Shown: positions 36,821-46,349, counted from the first letter of the stretch. The stretch is 64,000 nt of DNA from Bacilli bacterium (GCA_017428485.1 JAFRQT010000014.1:1-64000), one strand, 5' to 3'. Numbers and translations are program-made. Notes: generated by a model not told the origin, from the sequence alone.

Positions 36821-36845
36821 AAAAACCACAAAATGTGGTTTTTAC
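36821..36845 (-). terminator. cdaR terminator
   Basis: Minus strand AAAACCACA-ttt-TGTGGTTTT followed by TTTCTTTG, right after the cdaR stop. Confidence 0.8.
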
Positions 36846-38206
36846 TTTTTACTGATTACTACATCTATTTTAATAGTTCTAGAAGAATATTTAAGTTTTA
36901 AGTCACTACCTGTTACGATTACAGGAACTGGATATGTTCCTTCTTCTAAATCAGATAAATCAACATAAGCTTTAATATCTTCAGCTTTTAATTTATCTAG
37001 AAGTGAACCAACTCCTTTAACTACAACATCCACTTTAGTATCAGCTTCACTCTTAGCTAAAGCTTTATATTTAGATGTATCTAAGTTTTCAAATTCTAAA
37101 GGAATATCTTTGAATTCTTTAGAAGTTTCTCCCTCCATCTTAACTTTAATTGTTATTGCAGTGTCTGACATTGATCTTACACCATTAGGTTTAACAATTG
37201 TTTCTTGGTAAGATTTATCTTTACTCAATCCTGTAACATTAATTTCTACTTTTAATTCATCTATTCCATTTAATGCATCTTCATCACCATATAGAGTTAC
37301 TGTATTAACATTTGCTGATATAGATCCAATTGCGCTTCCACTTGCTACATCTCCAATTGGAACAATCTTAAGTGGAACAACCTTACTTGGTGATTTAACT
37401 TCTATAGTGGCAGTTACTGTTTCCGGAACTATTTCTATATCTTTAATTTCAGTTCCTTTTTCATCATAGCCAATCAATTTAACATTTTCTAATGTATAAG
37501 TTCCTGAAGTTGTTGCATTTAAAGCATTTACATCAACTAATGCTTTAACATTAGCAACTGTCTCTAATTTCTCTTTATATGATTTTACTATTACTTCATC
37601 CTTATCAAGTTTAATTGAACTAATAACTAATGTATTATTTAATTTATCTGTGTTAAGAATATCTGTTGTTAAGGTCTTAGATTCACTAATTTTAGGATAA
37701 ATAACTAATGTTACTCTAGATGGATCTATTTTATAATCTAATGTTTTAATTGGATTATTATATTTAATATTAATCTTATGTGTACCAGCAGAATAATTAG
37801 TTAAATCAAGTGTTAATTTATGATCTCCTAATTGTTCAGCAAGATATAAATCACTTCTTCTACCCATTAAAACTATATCTGCTCCCTCTGGAATACCTTC
37901 AACTACGTAAGCTTCTTCATTATATTCAGCAGTAATAGTTTGATTAGATAAAACCACTGCTTCTGTTTCAGCTAAATTGATAACCTTTAAATCTACAGCT
38001 AAATACATCCCAAAAGCACAAATAAGTGATATGTATATTAAGGTATTAGGCTTATTTAAGAACTTATCAAGTGACCAGTTATTACTAGTAAATTTATCAG
38101 AGATAAAGTATACAAGCTTAGAAAGTGGTGTAATAATTATTTTATCAATTACTCTATATATTCCTTTAAATATTACAGTAAAGAATTTGAATATTTTTCT
38201 AAACAT
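36842..38206 (-). CDS. cdaR: CdaR (YbbR-domain) regulator of diadenylate cyclase
   Basis: 454 residues: cytoplasmic N-terminus, one membrane helix at about 52-70 (TLIYISLICAFGMYLAV), then four extracellular YbbR domains in tandem (VVLSNQTITAEYNEEAYVVEGIPEGADIV-type repeats, starts near residues 80, 165, 270 and 360). CdaR binds CdaA and modulates c-di-AMP output. The ATG at 38206 has AAGGTGA upstream and overlaps the cdaA stop; the longer frame runs deep into cdaA. glmM, the usual third gene, is absent. Confidence 0.92.
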   Translation of the reverse strand: MFRKIFKFFTVIFKGIYRVIDKIIITPLSKLVYFISDKFTSNNWSLDKFLNKPNTLIYISLICAFGMYLAVDLKVINLAETEAVVLSNQTITAEYNEEAYVVEGIPEGADIVLMGRRSDLYLAEQLGDHKLTLDLTNYSAGTHKINIKYNNPIKTLDYKIDPSRVTLVIYPKISESKTLTTDILNTDKLNNTLVISSIKLDKDEVIVKSYKEKLETVANVKALVDVNALNATTSGTYTLENVKLIGYDEKGTEIKDIEIVPETVTATIEVKSPSKVVPLKIVPIGDVASGSAIGSISANVNTVTLYGDEDALNGIDELKVEINVTGLSKDKSYQETIVKPNGVRSMSDTAITIKVKMEGETSKEFKDIPLEFENLDTSKYKALAKSEADTKVDVVVKGVGSLLDKLKAEDIKAYVDLSDLEEGTYPVPVIVTGSDLKLKYSSRTIKIDVVISKK

Positions 38207-39026
38207 TTTTTTCACCTTCTTCACTTTCACTTTCAACATCAGCTTCATAGAATGTTTCTTTCTTAGGTTGTAATGCATCAAGTAACATTATTCTTGCGTC
38301 TTCTAAAGTTAAGTTATAATTAAGTTCACTTTGAATTGCAATAGAAATTCTACCAGTTTCTTCACTAACAATTACTGATACACAATCAGATATTTCACTA
38401 ATTCCAAGAGCAGCTCTATGTCTTGTTCCTAATCTTTTAGAGATATTTTGATTTGTACTTGTTGGGAATACACTTCCAGCACAAGTAACTTTATTTCCTT
38501 GAAGTATTACTCCACCATCATGAAGTGGATTGTTCTTCCAGAAAATTGATATTAATAACTCACTACTTAAGTCAGCATATAACTTAGTAGCAGGTTCAAT
38601 ATATTGTGCTAAACTATAATCTCTTTCAATAACTATTAATGCTCCAATTTTATTCTTTTTCAAATAATCTAGTGCATTAACAATTTCATAAACCATTTTC
38701 TCACGTTCATCAACAGTTAATGTTTTATGACGACCTAATAGTTGACTTCTTCCTATACTTTCAAGTGCATTTCTTATTTCTGGCTGGAATATTATAATCA
38801 ATGCAAGCGGTCCCCATGCAATAACATATTGAAGTATAGTACCAACTACATATAAATCTAATAATTTACTTAAAAAATTTAAAACAATTATTATTAATAA
38901 TCCTTTAAATATTAATGTTAATTTGAAATTATTTCTTGAATACTTTAATAATTGGTAAAACATAAACCAAACTATAACAATATCCAAAATATTAGAAAGA
39001 ACTTTTAATATTGTTGTATAAAACAT
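38199..39026 (-). CDS. cdaA: diadenylate cyclase CdaA
   Basis: Makes c-di-AMP from two ATP at the membrane; controls potassium, osmotic and wall homeostasis. 275 residues: three N-terminal helices (about 1-80), then the DisA_N domain with LHDGGVILQGNKVTCAG and LGTRHRAALGISE. The usual DGA motif is DGG here; RHR is intact. The C-terminal tail is acidic (EADVESESEEGEK). Co-transcribed with cdaR. Confidence 0.94.
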   Translation of the reverse strand: MFYTTILKVLSNILDIVIVWFMFYQLLKYSRNNFKLTLIFKGLLIIIVLNFLSKLLDLYVVGTILQYVIAWGPLALIIIFQPEIRNALESIGRSQLLGRHKTLTVDEREKMVYEIVNALDYLKKNKIGALIVIERDYSLAQYIEPATKLYADLSSELLISIFWKNNPLHDGGVILQGNKVTCAGSVFPTSTNQNISKRLGTRHRAALGISEISDCVSVIVSEETGRISIAIQSELNYNLTLEDARIMLLDALQPKKETFYEADVESESEEGEKNV

Positions 39027-39123
39027 AATACACCTTCCTATCCAATTAATAATTATACACTAAATAATCAATATTATCCATAATTTTAATATAATTTACA
39101 CAAATTTATATTCTTCCAAATTA

Positions 39124-39151
39124 AAAGATTTACTTGTGAAGTAAATCTTTT
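39124..39151 (-). terminator. terminator of the SPFH gene
   Basis: AAAGATTTACTT-gtg-AAGTAAATCTTT, a 12-bp stem; on the minus strand it is followed by TTAATTT. Placed 3 nt after the end of the SPFH gene. Confidence 0.6.
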
Positions 39152-39153
39152 AC

Positions 39154-39924
39154 TTATTTTAAATTGAATAGGCCAAGAATATTTTCTCCGGCATATGTAC
39201 TTGGTAATTTACCATCCCATTTTTCGATGAATTGTTTTGCTATTAAATTATCTGTTAAACTTTGACGCATTAAGTCATTTGCTTTTTTAGTTGCTTCTGC
39301 TTCTACAAGTTTAGCTTCTGCTTCTAATTTTGCTTTAGATAGTTTTTGTTCTGCAACTTGTTTTTCTTCTATCGCACGAGTATATTCATCGCTAAAACTT
39401 AAATTAGTAATATTAAAATTATCTATTACAATTCCATATTTTTGAACCTTAGCTTGCAATTCTTCCATACATTTAGCAGATACTTCGCTTCTTTCAGTAA
39501 TTACTTCAGCAGCAGTGTATTTAGCAATAGTAGCTTTAATGCTTTCTTTGATTGCTGGATCTAAAACTGTTGATTCATAATTATTTCCAACTGTTTTATA
39601 TAGACTAGCTGCTTTATCACTTTCTATTCTATAGTTTACTGCAATATCAGTTTGTATTGTCTGTAAATCTTTACTAGAACTTTCAGTTGTAAGTTCAATT
39701 TTTTGAACTTTTATATTAACAACAACTATATCCTCAATATAAGGTATTTTTAAATTAAGTCCTTCATTTAATCCTTTACTAACTATTTTTCCAAATCTTA
39801 CTTTAAGTCCAACTTCTCCACTTCTTATTGTTTGAAAACTACTAAATAATGTAATTAAAACAAATAAACCAATAACAGAACAAATAATTATTTTTTTAAA
39901 ATCTCTTACTCTTAAATTTTTCAT
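39154..39924 (-). CDS. SPFH/prohibitin-family membrane protein
   Basis: 256 residues. N-terminal signal anchor at about 12-30, then an SPFH (band 7) domain (SFQTIRSGEVGLKVRFGKI), then a long charged coiled coil (EKQVAEQKLSKAKLEAEAKLVEAEA). The FDGxxP-like ending is replaced by LPSTYAGENILGLFNLK. Closest to prohibitin/HflC-type scaffolds that organise membrane microdomains or proteases. A second, distinct SPFH protein is at 54360. AGGAG before ATG; 8 nt after the HerA-like gene, so probably co-transcribed. Confidence 0.85.
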   Translation of the reverse strand: MKNLRVRDFKKIIICSVIGLFVLITLFSSFQTIRSGEVGLKVRFGKIVSKGLNEGLNLKIPYIEDIVVVNIKVQKIELTTESSSKDLQTIQTDIAVNYRIESDKAASLYKTVGNNYESTVLDPAIKESIKATIAKYTAAEVITERSEVSAKCMEELQAKVQKYGIVIDNFNITNLSFSDEYTRAIEEKQVAEQKLSKAKLEAEAKLVEAEATKKANDLMRQSLTDNLIAKQFIEKWDGKLPSTYAGENILGLFNLK

Positions 39925-39932
39925 CTATGCTC

Positions 39933-41507
39933 CTATTTCTTAAACAATGTGCTAAGAAGTCCTCGTCCTAGACTAGCTCCAACATTTCCACCAAGTGTTT
40001 TTCCAAATTTTCCGAATTTTCCACCAACACTTTTACCCATTTCACGTCCAACAGTTCCAACCACAGAATTTCCTATGGTTTTAAATGTTTTATTTCTTGC
40101 AGTTGCTTCTTGTTTTGCTTTCTTAGCATCTTCTTTTGCTTTCTTTTCTGCTTCTTTAGCTGCGATTTTTTCTTCTTCTATTCTTTTTGCTTCTTCTAAA
40201 GCAGCTTGTTCTTCTTCCAAACCTTTTCTTTGTAAGAACTCATAGGCAGAATCATTATCAATTGATTTATAATATTTACTATATAAAATACTCTCTTTAA
40301 TTTTCATGTCTCTTTGTGAATCACTAACAGAGCCAAAATTACATTGAGGTGGTAAAATGTATGCTTTTTCTGCTATACCAGGAATACCATCTTCACCTAA
40401 GAATGATACTACCGCTTCTCCAGTTCCTAAAGATAAAATTGTTTCATATGTATTAAATTCAGGATTTACTCTAAATGATTCAGCAGCTGCCTTAACTGCT
40501 TTTTGATCAGCAGGAGTATATGCACGAAGTCCATGCTCTACTTTATTTCCAAGTTGAGATAATACTCCATTAGGAATATCTTTTGGATTTTGAGTACAGA
40601 AGTATACTCCAACCCCTTTAGAACGTATTAGTTTAACCATTTGTTCAATCTTATCTAATAATACTTTTGGTGCATCATCAAATAATAAGTGAGCTTCATC
40701 AAAGAAGAATATCATCTTAGGTTTATTTAAATCACCTACTTCTGGTAATGTTTCAAATAATTCAGACATCATCCAAAGAAGGAAAGTTGAATAAAGCTTT
40801 CCATTATTAATAAGAGTGGAACTATCAAGTATGTTAATCATACCTTTGCCATTATCTTGAGTTAACCAATCACATATATTTAAAGCTGGTTCACCAAAGA
40901 ATACGTCTCCCCCCTCTTTTTCAAGTGAAACTATACTTCTTATAATTACTCCTACAGAAGCACTACTGATTTTTCCATATTCTTCAGCAAAATCATTAGA
41001 ATGTTTATCAACATATGTTAAAATAGATTTTAAATCTTTAGTATCTGTTAATAATAAATTATTATCATCAGCAATCTTAAATACAACACTTAATATATCT
41101 GTTTGTAAATCATTAAGTCCTAAAATTCTTGATAACAATAATGGTCCCATTTCAGATATTGTAGTTCTTACTTGAATACCATTTTTTCCATAAATATCCC
41201 AAAATGTGACAGGGTATCCCTTATATGAAAAATTAAATTCATCAAGTCCAAATCTTTTAATTCTTTCTTGCATATTTTCACTATCTTCACCAGGATTCAT
41301 TATTCCTGCTATATCACCTTTAACATCCGCCATAAATACAGGAACACCCATTTCACTAAATGTTTCTGCCATTACTTTTAAAGTGACAGTTTTACCTGTT
41401 CCAGTAGCTCCTGCAACTAATCCATGACGATTTGCCATTTTGGGAATAATAAATAAAGGTTCACCTTTATTATTATTAGCCAACCATATTTTTTCATCTC
41501 TTAACAT
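39933..41507 (-). CDS. HerA-like ATPase (DUF853 / YjgR family)
   Basis: 524 residues. P-loop GATGTGKTVTLKV near residue 37, Walker B FFFDEAHLLFDD, VYFCTQNPKDIPNGVLSQLGNK sensor region, and a Lys/Glu-rich helix followed by a Gly-rich C-terminus (GKFGKFGKTLGGNVGASLG). DUF853/HerA-family proteins are hexameric DNA-translocase-like ATPases; the cellular role is unclear. AGAGGTG before ATG. Confidence 0.88.
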   Translation of the reverse strand: MLRDEKIWLANNNKGEPLFIIPKMANRHGLVAGATGTGKTVTLKVMAETFSEMGVPVFMADVKGDIAGIMNPGEDSENMQERIKRFGLDEFNFSYKGYPVTFWDIYGKNGIQVRTTISEMGPLLLSRILGLNDLQTDILSVVFKIADDNNLLLTDTKDLKSILTYVDKHSNDFAEEYGKISSASVGVIIRSIVSLEKEGGDVFFGEPALNICDWLTQDNGKGMINILDSSTLINNGKLYSTFLLWMMSELFETLPEVGDLNKPKMIFFFDEAHLLFDDAPKVLLDKIEQMVKLIRSKGVGVYFCTQNPKDIPNGVLSQLGNKVEHGLRAYTPADQKAVKAAAESFRVNPEFNTYETILSLGTGEAVVSFLGEDGIPGIAEKAYILPPQCNFGSVSDSQRDMKIKESILYSKYYKSIDNDSAYEFLQRKGLEEEQAALEEAKRIEEEKIAAKEAEKKAKEDAKKAKQEATARNKTFKTIGNSVVGTVGREMGKSVGGKFGKFGKTLGGNVGASLGRGLLSTLFKK

Positions 41508-41561
41508 ACTAACACCTCTTATCTATTAATAGTATAAAATTTATTAATAAAAATTACAAGT

Positions 41562-41600
41562 AAATAAATAAGCATTTAATAACATTAAATGCTTATTTAT
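41562..41600 (-). terminator. spoVS terminator
   Basis: AAATAAGCATTTAAT-aac-ATTAAATGCTTATTT, a perfect 15-bp stem that includes the spoVS stop; T-rich after it on the minus strand. Confidence 0.8.
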
Positions 41601-41856
41601 TTTCAACAATTAATTTTATCGCTGTTTTTTCTTTCCCATCGATAATGACATCATAAAATGCAGGTGTACAAACTAAATTAAGTCCTAGAGGTGCAACAAA
41701 ACCACGAGCTATAGATACAGCTTTTATTGCTTGATTAATTGCTCCCGCACCAACCGTTTGTATTTCAACCATCTTACTTCCTTCTCTAAAAGAATTTGCT
41801 ATACTACCTGCTACTTTCTGAGAAATACTTTTGCTAGATACTTTTATAACATCCAT
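41593..41856 (-). CDS. spoVS: stage V sporulation protein S
   Basis: 87 residues, Alba-like fold. VSSKSISQKVAGSIANSFRE, VGAGAINQAIKAVSIARGFV and DGKEKTAIKLIVE closely follow known SpoVS. Needed for proper septation and coat assembly during sporulation in Bacillus, with a nucleic-acid-binding role proposed. Independent unit with its own terminator. Strong support that this organism sporulates. Confidence 0.96.
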   Translation of the reverse strand: MDVIKVSSKSISQKVAGSIANSFREGSKMVEIQTVGAGAINQAIKAVSIARGFVAPLGLNLVCTPAFYDVIIDGKEKTAIKLIVENK

Positions 41857-41904
41857 TAATATTCACCTCATTAATTAATATGTTATTAAAAGAAAATAAT
41901 ACAT

Positions 41905-41926
41905 TAAAAAATAGCATTTCTGCTAC
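41905..41926 (-). terminator. terminator of the 237-residue membrane gene
   Basis: Minus strand TAGCA-gaaa-TGCTA followed by TTTTTTAAT. Confidence 0.75.
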
Positions 41927-42636
41927 TTCTTAGATTTTTTAATTGGTTTTTTCACTTGTCTTTTAGGAAGTGTTTTTAATTTAGGCTTTTCTTCTTTTTT
42001 AACTTCTTTCTTTTCTTTCTCAACTTCTTTTATAATTTTTTCTTCTATGCATTCTTTTCCGCATAAATATTTTGATAATTTTTTATTGCTAACAATAATA
42101 TATAAATATGGTTCGATTAAACTTATTAATCCAAATGCTAAGAAATAATATCCTAATATTGTACTTTCAATTTTATCATGCGAAAACAAATTAATCGCAG
42201 TGAACAATGTTAATATAGTTAACAAACTTAAAATGGATAATTTTGATACAGCACTTACACTATTCTTTTCATCTAATGCTTTAATATGAATTCCTTTATT
42301 TAATATGTTAGCTATAGTATAAACTAACATCGCGCATCCAAGTATAATCCAAAATTGTTTATAAGTGGAATATATTAGTGAAAAAGATCCAACATATATA
42401 TTAATTAATCCAAATAGTAAAAATTCATAATCATCTTTTCTTCTGTTAGAAAAATATGCAATTAATGAAAAGAAAGCAACTATAAAAAATATAACAAAGC
42501 AATAGTTTAATGGATTTAAATATTCTATTCCTTCAGTATAAAGAATTGCAATTCCAATTAAACAAATAAGATTATATAAAATAATATCAACTATTAATAA
42601 GCATTTATCTGTTTCCCTAAATAATACTTTTTTCAT
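41923..42636 (-). CDS. multi-pass membrane protein with Lys-rich tail
   Basis: 237 residues; six predicted helices from residue 15 to about 185, then a cytoplasmic tail of about 50 residues dominated by Lys and Glu and ending KKPIKKSKK. Family not recognised (DUF308-like topology). GGGTGAAGTAA before ATG; 15 nt after the AI-2E family gene, so probably in one operon with it. Confidence 0.6.
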   Translation of the reverse strand: MKKVLFRETDKCLLIVDIILYNLICLIGIAILYTEGIEYLNPLNYCFVIFFIVAFFSLIAYFSNRRKDDYEFLLFGLINIYVGSFSLIYSTYKQFWIILGCAMLVYTIANILNKGIHIKALDEKNSVSAVSKLSILSLLTILTLFTAINLFSHDKIESTILGYYFLAFGLISLIEPYLYIIVSNKKLSKYLCGKECIEEKIIKEVEKEKKEVKKEEKPKLKTLPKRQVKKPIKKSKK

Positions 42637-42651
42637 TTACTTCACCCACTA

Positions 42652-43815
42652 TTATTCTTCTTTATCTTTATAACCAAAGAAATTATATTTTTCATCAAAG
42701 AAATTATAAATTATCTTTAATAGTGCAACAACAGGAGTTGCAATAACCATACCAAATATACCAAATAAATATTCAAATACTAATAATGATATGATAATTG
42801 TTATTGGACTCAAATTCATTTTCTTACTCATAACCAAAGGTTGTAAAACATTACCTTCAATTGTTTGAATTACTAAAATAAATATTAAAGTTAATATTCC
42901 AATTAGTGAACTTTGTGAAAAACCTATTGCTCCAGCCACAGCAGCTCCTAAATAAGGTCCAATATATGGTATTAAATTAGTAACAACACATACAAATGCA
43001 ACTAGTACTGGCGCATTAAGCCCAATAATGGAAAAACCAATTACTGAAACTATAAACAATAATAATGATAACCATAATGTGCCACTAATAAACGAATATA
43101 ATGAATCATTTAACAATCCCATCAATCTTTGAACTTCATCTTCTAAATTTTTAGGGAACAATTCAACAAAACCAGATGAGAATTTATCAAAATCAAATAA
43201 TATATAAAATCCTAAGATTAAGCTTAATGCTATAGTACCAACACCACTAATTAATCCAGAAATAATTTTCATTGCAGTTGTTGGTAAACTTGTTTGTATT
43301 CCAACAGACATAGAGTCTATTCTTGTTAAGAATGATGCTTTTATACTATCTAAATTTTGTAAACTTAAATTAGACAATTTAATAAATATATTATCAATCC
43401 ACTCTTTTATATCATTCATTATTTTAGGAACTGAAGCAACTATATCTGATATTTGAGTTCCTAAAGATGGTATAGTAAATACAAGTATAAGTGTTATTAT
43501 GAGTACTAATGCTAAATATACTACTACTACACTTGAAATTCTTTTCATACCTTTATTTTGTAATCTTTTAACAAGCGGATTTAATAACCATGCAATAAAC
43601 CATCCTATAAATAAAGGAGACATAATACCTAATATTTTTCCAATAAAGCTTAATATTTTCCACTCTTTAAATATTAGACTAACAACATATATTAATAAAA
43701 TAATAAATAATACATAAAGTATCTTTAGTATTTTATTACCAGTTCTTACAAGACCGTTAACTCTACCAGTATTTAATTTTTTGGTATTTTTCTTCTTCAA
43801 CTTATCTTCTTCCAT
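42652..43815 (-). CDS. AI-2E family transporter (PF01594 type)
   Basis: 387 residues with about eight membrane helices. The two hallmark segments are GWFIAWLLNPLVKRLQNKG and a C-terminal LIPYIGPYLGAAVAGAIGF followed by EGNVLQPLVMSKKMNLSPI. Members transport small solutes or ions; the name reflects one founding member and not proven AI-2 export. GAGGAG 9 nt before ATG. Confidence 0.9.
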   Translation of the reverse strand: MEEDKLKKKNTKKLNTGRVNGLVRTGNKILKILYVLFIILLIYVVSLIFKEWKILSFIGKILGIMSPLFIGWFIAWLLNPLVKRLQNKGMKRISSVVVVYLALVLIITLILVFTIPSLGTQISDIVASVPKIMNDIKEWIDNIFIKLSNLSLQNLDSIKASFLTRIDSMSVGIQTSLPTTAMKIISGLISGVGTIALSLILGFYILFDFDKFSSGFVELFPKNLEDEVQRLMGLLNDSLYSFISGTLWLSLLLFIVSVIGFSIIGLNAPVLVAFVCVVTNLIPYIGPYLGAAVAGAIGFSQSSLIGILTLIFILVIQTIEGNVLQPLVMSKKMNLSPITIIISLLVFEYLFGIFGMVIATPVVALLKIIYNFFDEKYNFFGYKDKEE

Positions 43816-43854
43816 ATCAATTATCTCCTCAATTATAATAATATCATACTTTCT

Positions 43855-43886
43855 TAAAAAAAAATAGTTCTATTCGAACTATTTTA
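43855..43886 (-). terminator. terminator after recD2 and the small ATT-start gene
   Basis: Minus strand AAATAGTTC-gaata-GAACTATTT followed by eight T. Confidence 0.8.
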
Positions 43887-44006
43887 TTTCATAAACCTAG
43901 TTATTTTTTTTAGATAGCCCATTATATCTTTTTCATATTTTTTATAAATAATCCCAAGACCCATTCCGCCTGCAAAAGCCATCATCTTTTCTATTGTTTT
44001 AATAAT
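43884..44006 (-). CDS. small protein of 40 residues with apparent ATT start
   Basis: A frame of 40 codons begins with ATT-ATT at 44006, six nt after a clear AAGGAG (44013-44018), and ends TAA at 43884 just before a strong terminator. Predicted product: basic, with MMAFAGGMGLGIIYKKYEK and a C-terminal LKKITRFMK, a short amphipathic or membrane-associated peptide. No ATG, GTG or TTG in frame has proper spacing; an internal ATG-ATG 7 codons later has only weak GAAAAG upstream. It follows recD2 by 40 nt. Function unknown; the non-canonical start is an inference from spacing. Confidence 0.5.
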   Translation of the reverse strand: MIKTIEKMMAFAGGMGLGIIYKKYEKDIMGYLKKITRFMK

Positions 44007-44046
44007 ATCACACTCCTTGATATTATTATTTAACTAATTATTTTAT

Positions 44047-46203
44047 TTATACATATTTCAAGTATGTACATCTGTTAGCTGCATATGATGCATTCACTGA
44101 TTGGTTAAATGAATCAAGACTACCTATTATTATTAATGATGCTTTGGCTCTTGTAACAGCAGTATATATTAGTTTATTATAAAACATTCTGTTAAAGCTT
44201 TTAGCAAGTATTATTACAACATTATCATATTCACTTCCTTGAGATTTATGAATGGAAACTGCATATGCGAGATTAAACTTATCAAACTCACCACTTTTAT
44301 ATTCAACTATATTTCCACCATAATCTATTTCAATAACTAATTTTTTATCAATATATTCTATACTTTTAATATATCCTATATCACCATTATAAACATTATT
44401 TTCAACATCATTAACAAGTTGAATAACTTTATCATTAACTCTATAATATCTATCAGCAACATTATAAATTTCATCGGTTTTATTAAATATATTTGCCATC
44501 ATATTATTAATATTATCTATTCCATTTAATCCTTTATACATAGGTGCCAAAACTTGAAAATCATTTAATGATATATTTTTTTCTTTTACTGAATTACATA
44601 TTTGAACTAAATAAGATTGTATATTATCATCAGAGCTTTCTATAAATTTAAAATCAGAATAATTATTTGAAAATTTATCAAAATGTTTTCTGTTTTTTAT
44701 GTCATTAGCAAGATATGTAATATAGCTCCCTTCTTTAACCCTATATATTGTATTTAAATATTTATAATTTAAATTATCCCTCATTAACAAATCATTAAGT
44801 AAATCTCCAGGTCCAATCGAAGGTAATTGATTAGAATCTCCTACTAATACTAATTTAACTGTGCTTTTTAGTCCCTTTAATAATGATTCAAATAAGAAAA
44901 TATCAATCATTGAAGCTTCATCAACTATTATAATATCTTCATATGTTTTATTATATTCATCTATTGAAAATGATTCTGTTTCTTTATTCCATTTTAGAAA
45001 TTTATGAATAGTATATGCTGGGCATCTTATACTTTCTGTCATCCTTTTTGCAGCTCTTCCAGTTGGAGCAAGTAATGCAATGTTATCACTTGTATAATCA
45101 TATAAATCTTTTATAATTTCAACTATTGCTTTTATTATTGTCGTTTTACCTGTACCCGGTCCGCCACTTATCATATAGAAATTATTAATAATTGAACCTT
45201 TAATTGCCTCTTTTTGATCATCATTAAATATTATTTTACATCTTTTTTCATATTGCTTAATTAATAAATCTAATTTAGACTCTTTAATAATATTTTTAGT
45301 ACTATTAATTCTATTGATTTCATCTAATATAAATGATTCAGTATTAACAAAATTAGTAAGAGCAACCATATCATTTATTTCAATTATTTTACCTTCATTT
45401 TTTAATTTATTAATATAAACCAAATAATTATCAGCAGTAAATGATGATTTAAAGCACTTTTTCATTCTTAAAAATAGTTCTTCTCTTTTCATAAGAGTAT
45501 CCCCTGTTTCATAGCAATAAGAATAAATATTATGAAGTATTAATGCTTCAACTCTAAATGGATGCATTTCCTCGTTATTCTTTAAAAATATTAAATCTAA
45601 CTTATCAAAATTAATTATATCTATAAGTTCATATATATTTCCATCTATCACATCATTAATTCTACTTTTATATGTAGTTATTAATCTAATCGATTCATTA
45701 ATGCTAAAACCATATCCGTTAAGTTTTAATATTAAATCCTGATTATATTCACTATTTAAAATGGCATCATGCATTTTTCTGGCTTTAGTTATTGTCATAC
45801 CACTTACAGTAGCTAAAGACGTATAATCATTTTTAATAACGTCAATAGTATTCATTCCAAATCTTTCTACTATTTTTTTAGCAGTTTTAGCGCCAATACC
45901 TTTAAATAATCCACTACTCAAATAAAGAACTAAACTATCTAAATCATTAGGGGCTTTTACTTCATAATTCTCTACTTGATACTGCAAACCATATTTAGGA
46001 TGAGTAACCAATTTACCATAAAGTACATAGTCAAGGTCAGTGTCAATCTCTGTAAATGAACCTGTAAATCCAATTATTTTATTTAAAAAGGGTACCATAT
46101 CATCATCATTTGTTTCTCTTACCTTAAAAATTCCAACTTTATATGGACCACTATTACTTTCATAAATAATTTTTCTAATATTTCCTAATATATAATTTTT
46201 CAT
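44047..46203 (-). CDS. recD2: RecD2-type helicase (RecD/TraA family)
   Basis: 5'-3' DNA helicase of bacteria lacking RecBC-linked RecD; acts in recombination and repair. 718 residues. The N-terminal OB/helix-hairpin region (FKGIGAKTAKKIVERFG and TVSGMTITKARKM) is characteristic of RecD2. SF1B motifs follow: GGPGTGKTTIIKAI near 346, LLAPTGRAAKRM, IIVDEASMIDIF, VLVGDSNQLPSIGPGDLLNDL, and YAVSIHKSQGSEYDNVVII. The start at 46203 gives the family-typical start, but no convincing SD is seen; a GTAATATATTAC palindrome lies just before it. A longer frame starts inside the upstream terminator hairpin. Confidence 0.93.
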   Translation of the reverse strand: MKNYILGNIRKIIYESNSGPYKVGIFKVRETNDDDMVPFLNKIIGFTGSFTEIDTDLDYVLYGKLVTHPKYGLQYQVENYEVKAPNDLDSLVLYLSSGLFKGIGAKTAKKIVERFGMNTIDVIKNDYTSLATVSGMTITKARKMHDAILNSEYNQDLILKLNGYGFSINESIRLITTYKSRINDVIDGNIYELIDIINFDKLDLIFLKNNEEMHPFRVEALILHNIYSYCYETGDTLMKREELFLRMKKCFKSSFTADNYLVYINKLKNEGKIIEINDMVALTNFVNTESFILDEINRINSTKNIIKESKLDLLIKQYEKRCKIIFNDDQKEAIKGSIINNFYMISGGPGTGKTTIIKAIVEIIKDLYDYTSDNIALLAPTGRAAKRMTESIRCPAYTIHKFLKWNKETESFSIDEYNKTYEDIIIVDEASMIDIFLFESLLKGLKSTVKLVLVGDSNQLPSIGPGDLLNDLLMRDNLNYKYLNTIYRVKEGSYITYLANDIKNRKHFDKFSNNYSDFKFIESSDDNIQSYLVQICNSVKEKNISLNDFQVLAPMYKGLNGIDNINNMMANIFNKTDEIYNVADRYYRVNDKVIQLVNDVENNVYNGDIGYIKSIEYIDKKLVIEIDYGGNIVEYKSGEFDKFNLAYAVSIHKSQGSEYDNVVIILAKSFNRMFYNKLIYTAVTRAKASLIIIGSLDSFNQSVNASYAANRCTYLKYV

Positions 46204-46225
46204 TAGTAATATATTACCACAATTA

Positions 46226-46255
46226 AAAAGAAAAATCATTAATGATTTTTCTTAT
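46226..46255 (-). terminator. terminator of the tRNA-Arg transcript
   Basis: Minus strand AAGAAAAATCAT-ta-ATGATTTTTCTT followed by TTTAATT, upstream of recD2. Confidence 0.7.
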
Positions 46256-46349
46256 ATTTCCATTTGAAAACTTTAATATCCATAACTGTCCTACCATAAT
46301 CACCATAGTAAGTAATTGTTATTTTATATAATTTTTTTAAATAAAAAAA

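Noticed and set aside
39061-39100. cdaA promoter around TATAAT in the minus-strand leader
   Set aside because: A -10-like hexamer exists, but no acceptable -35 at 16-18 bp was found, so I did not annotate it.
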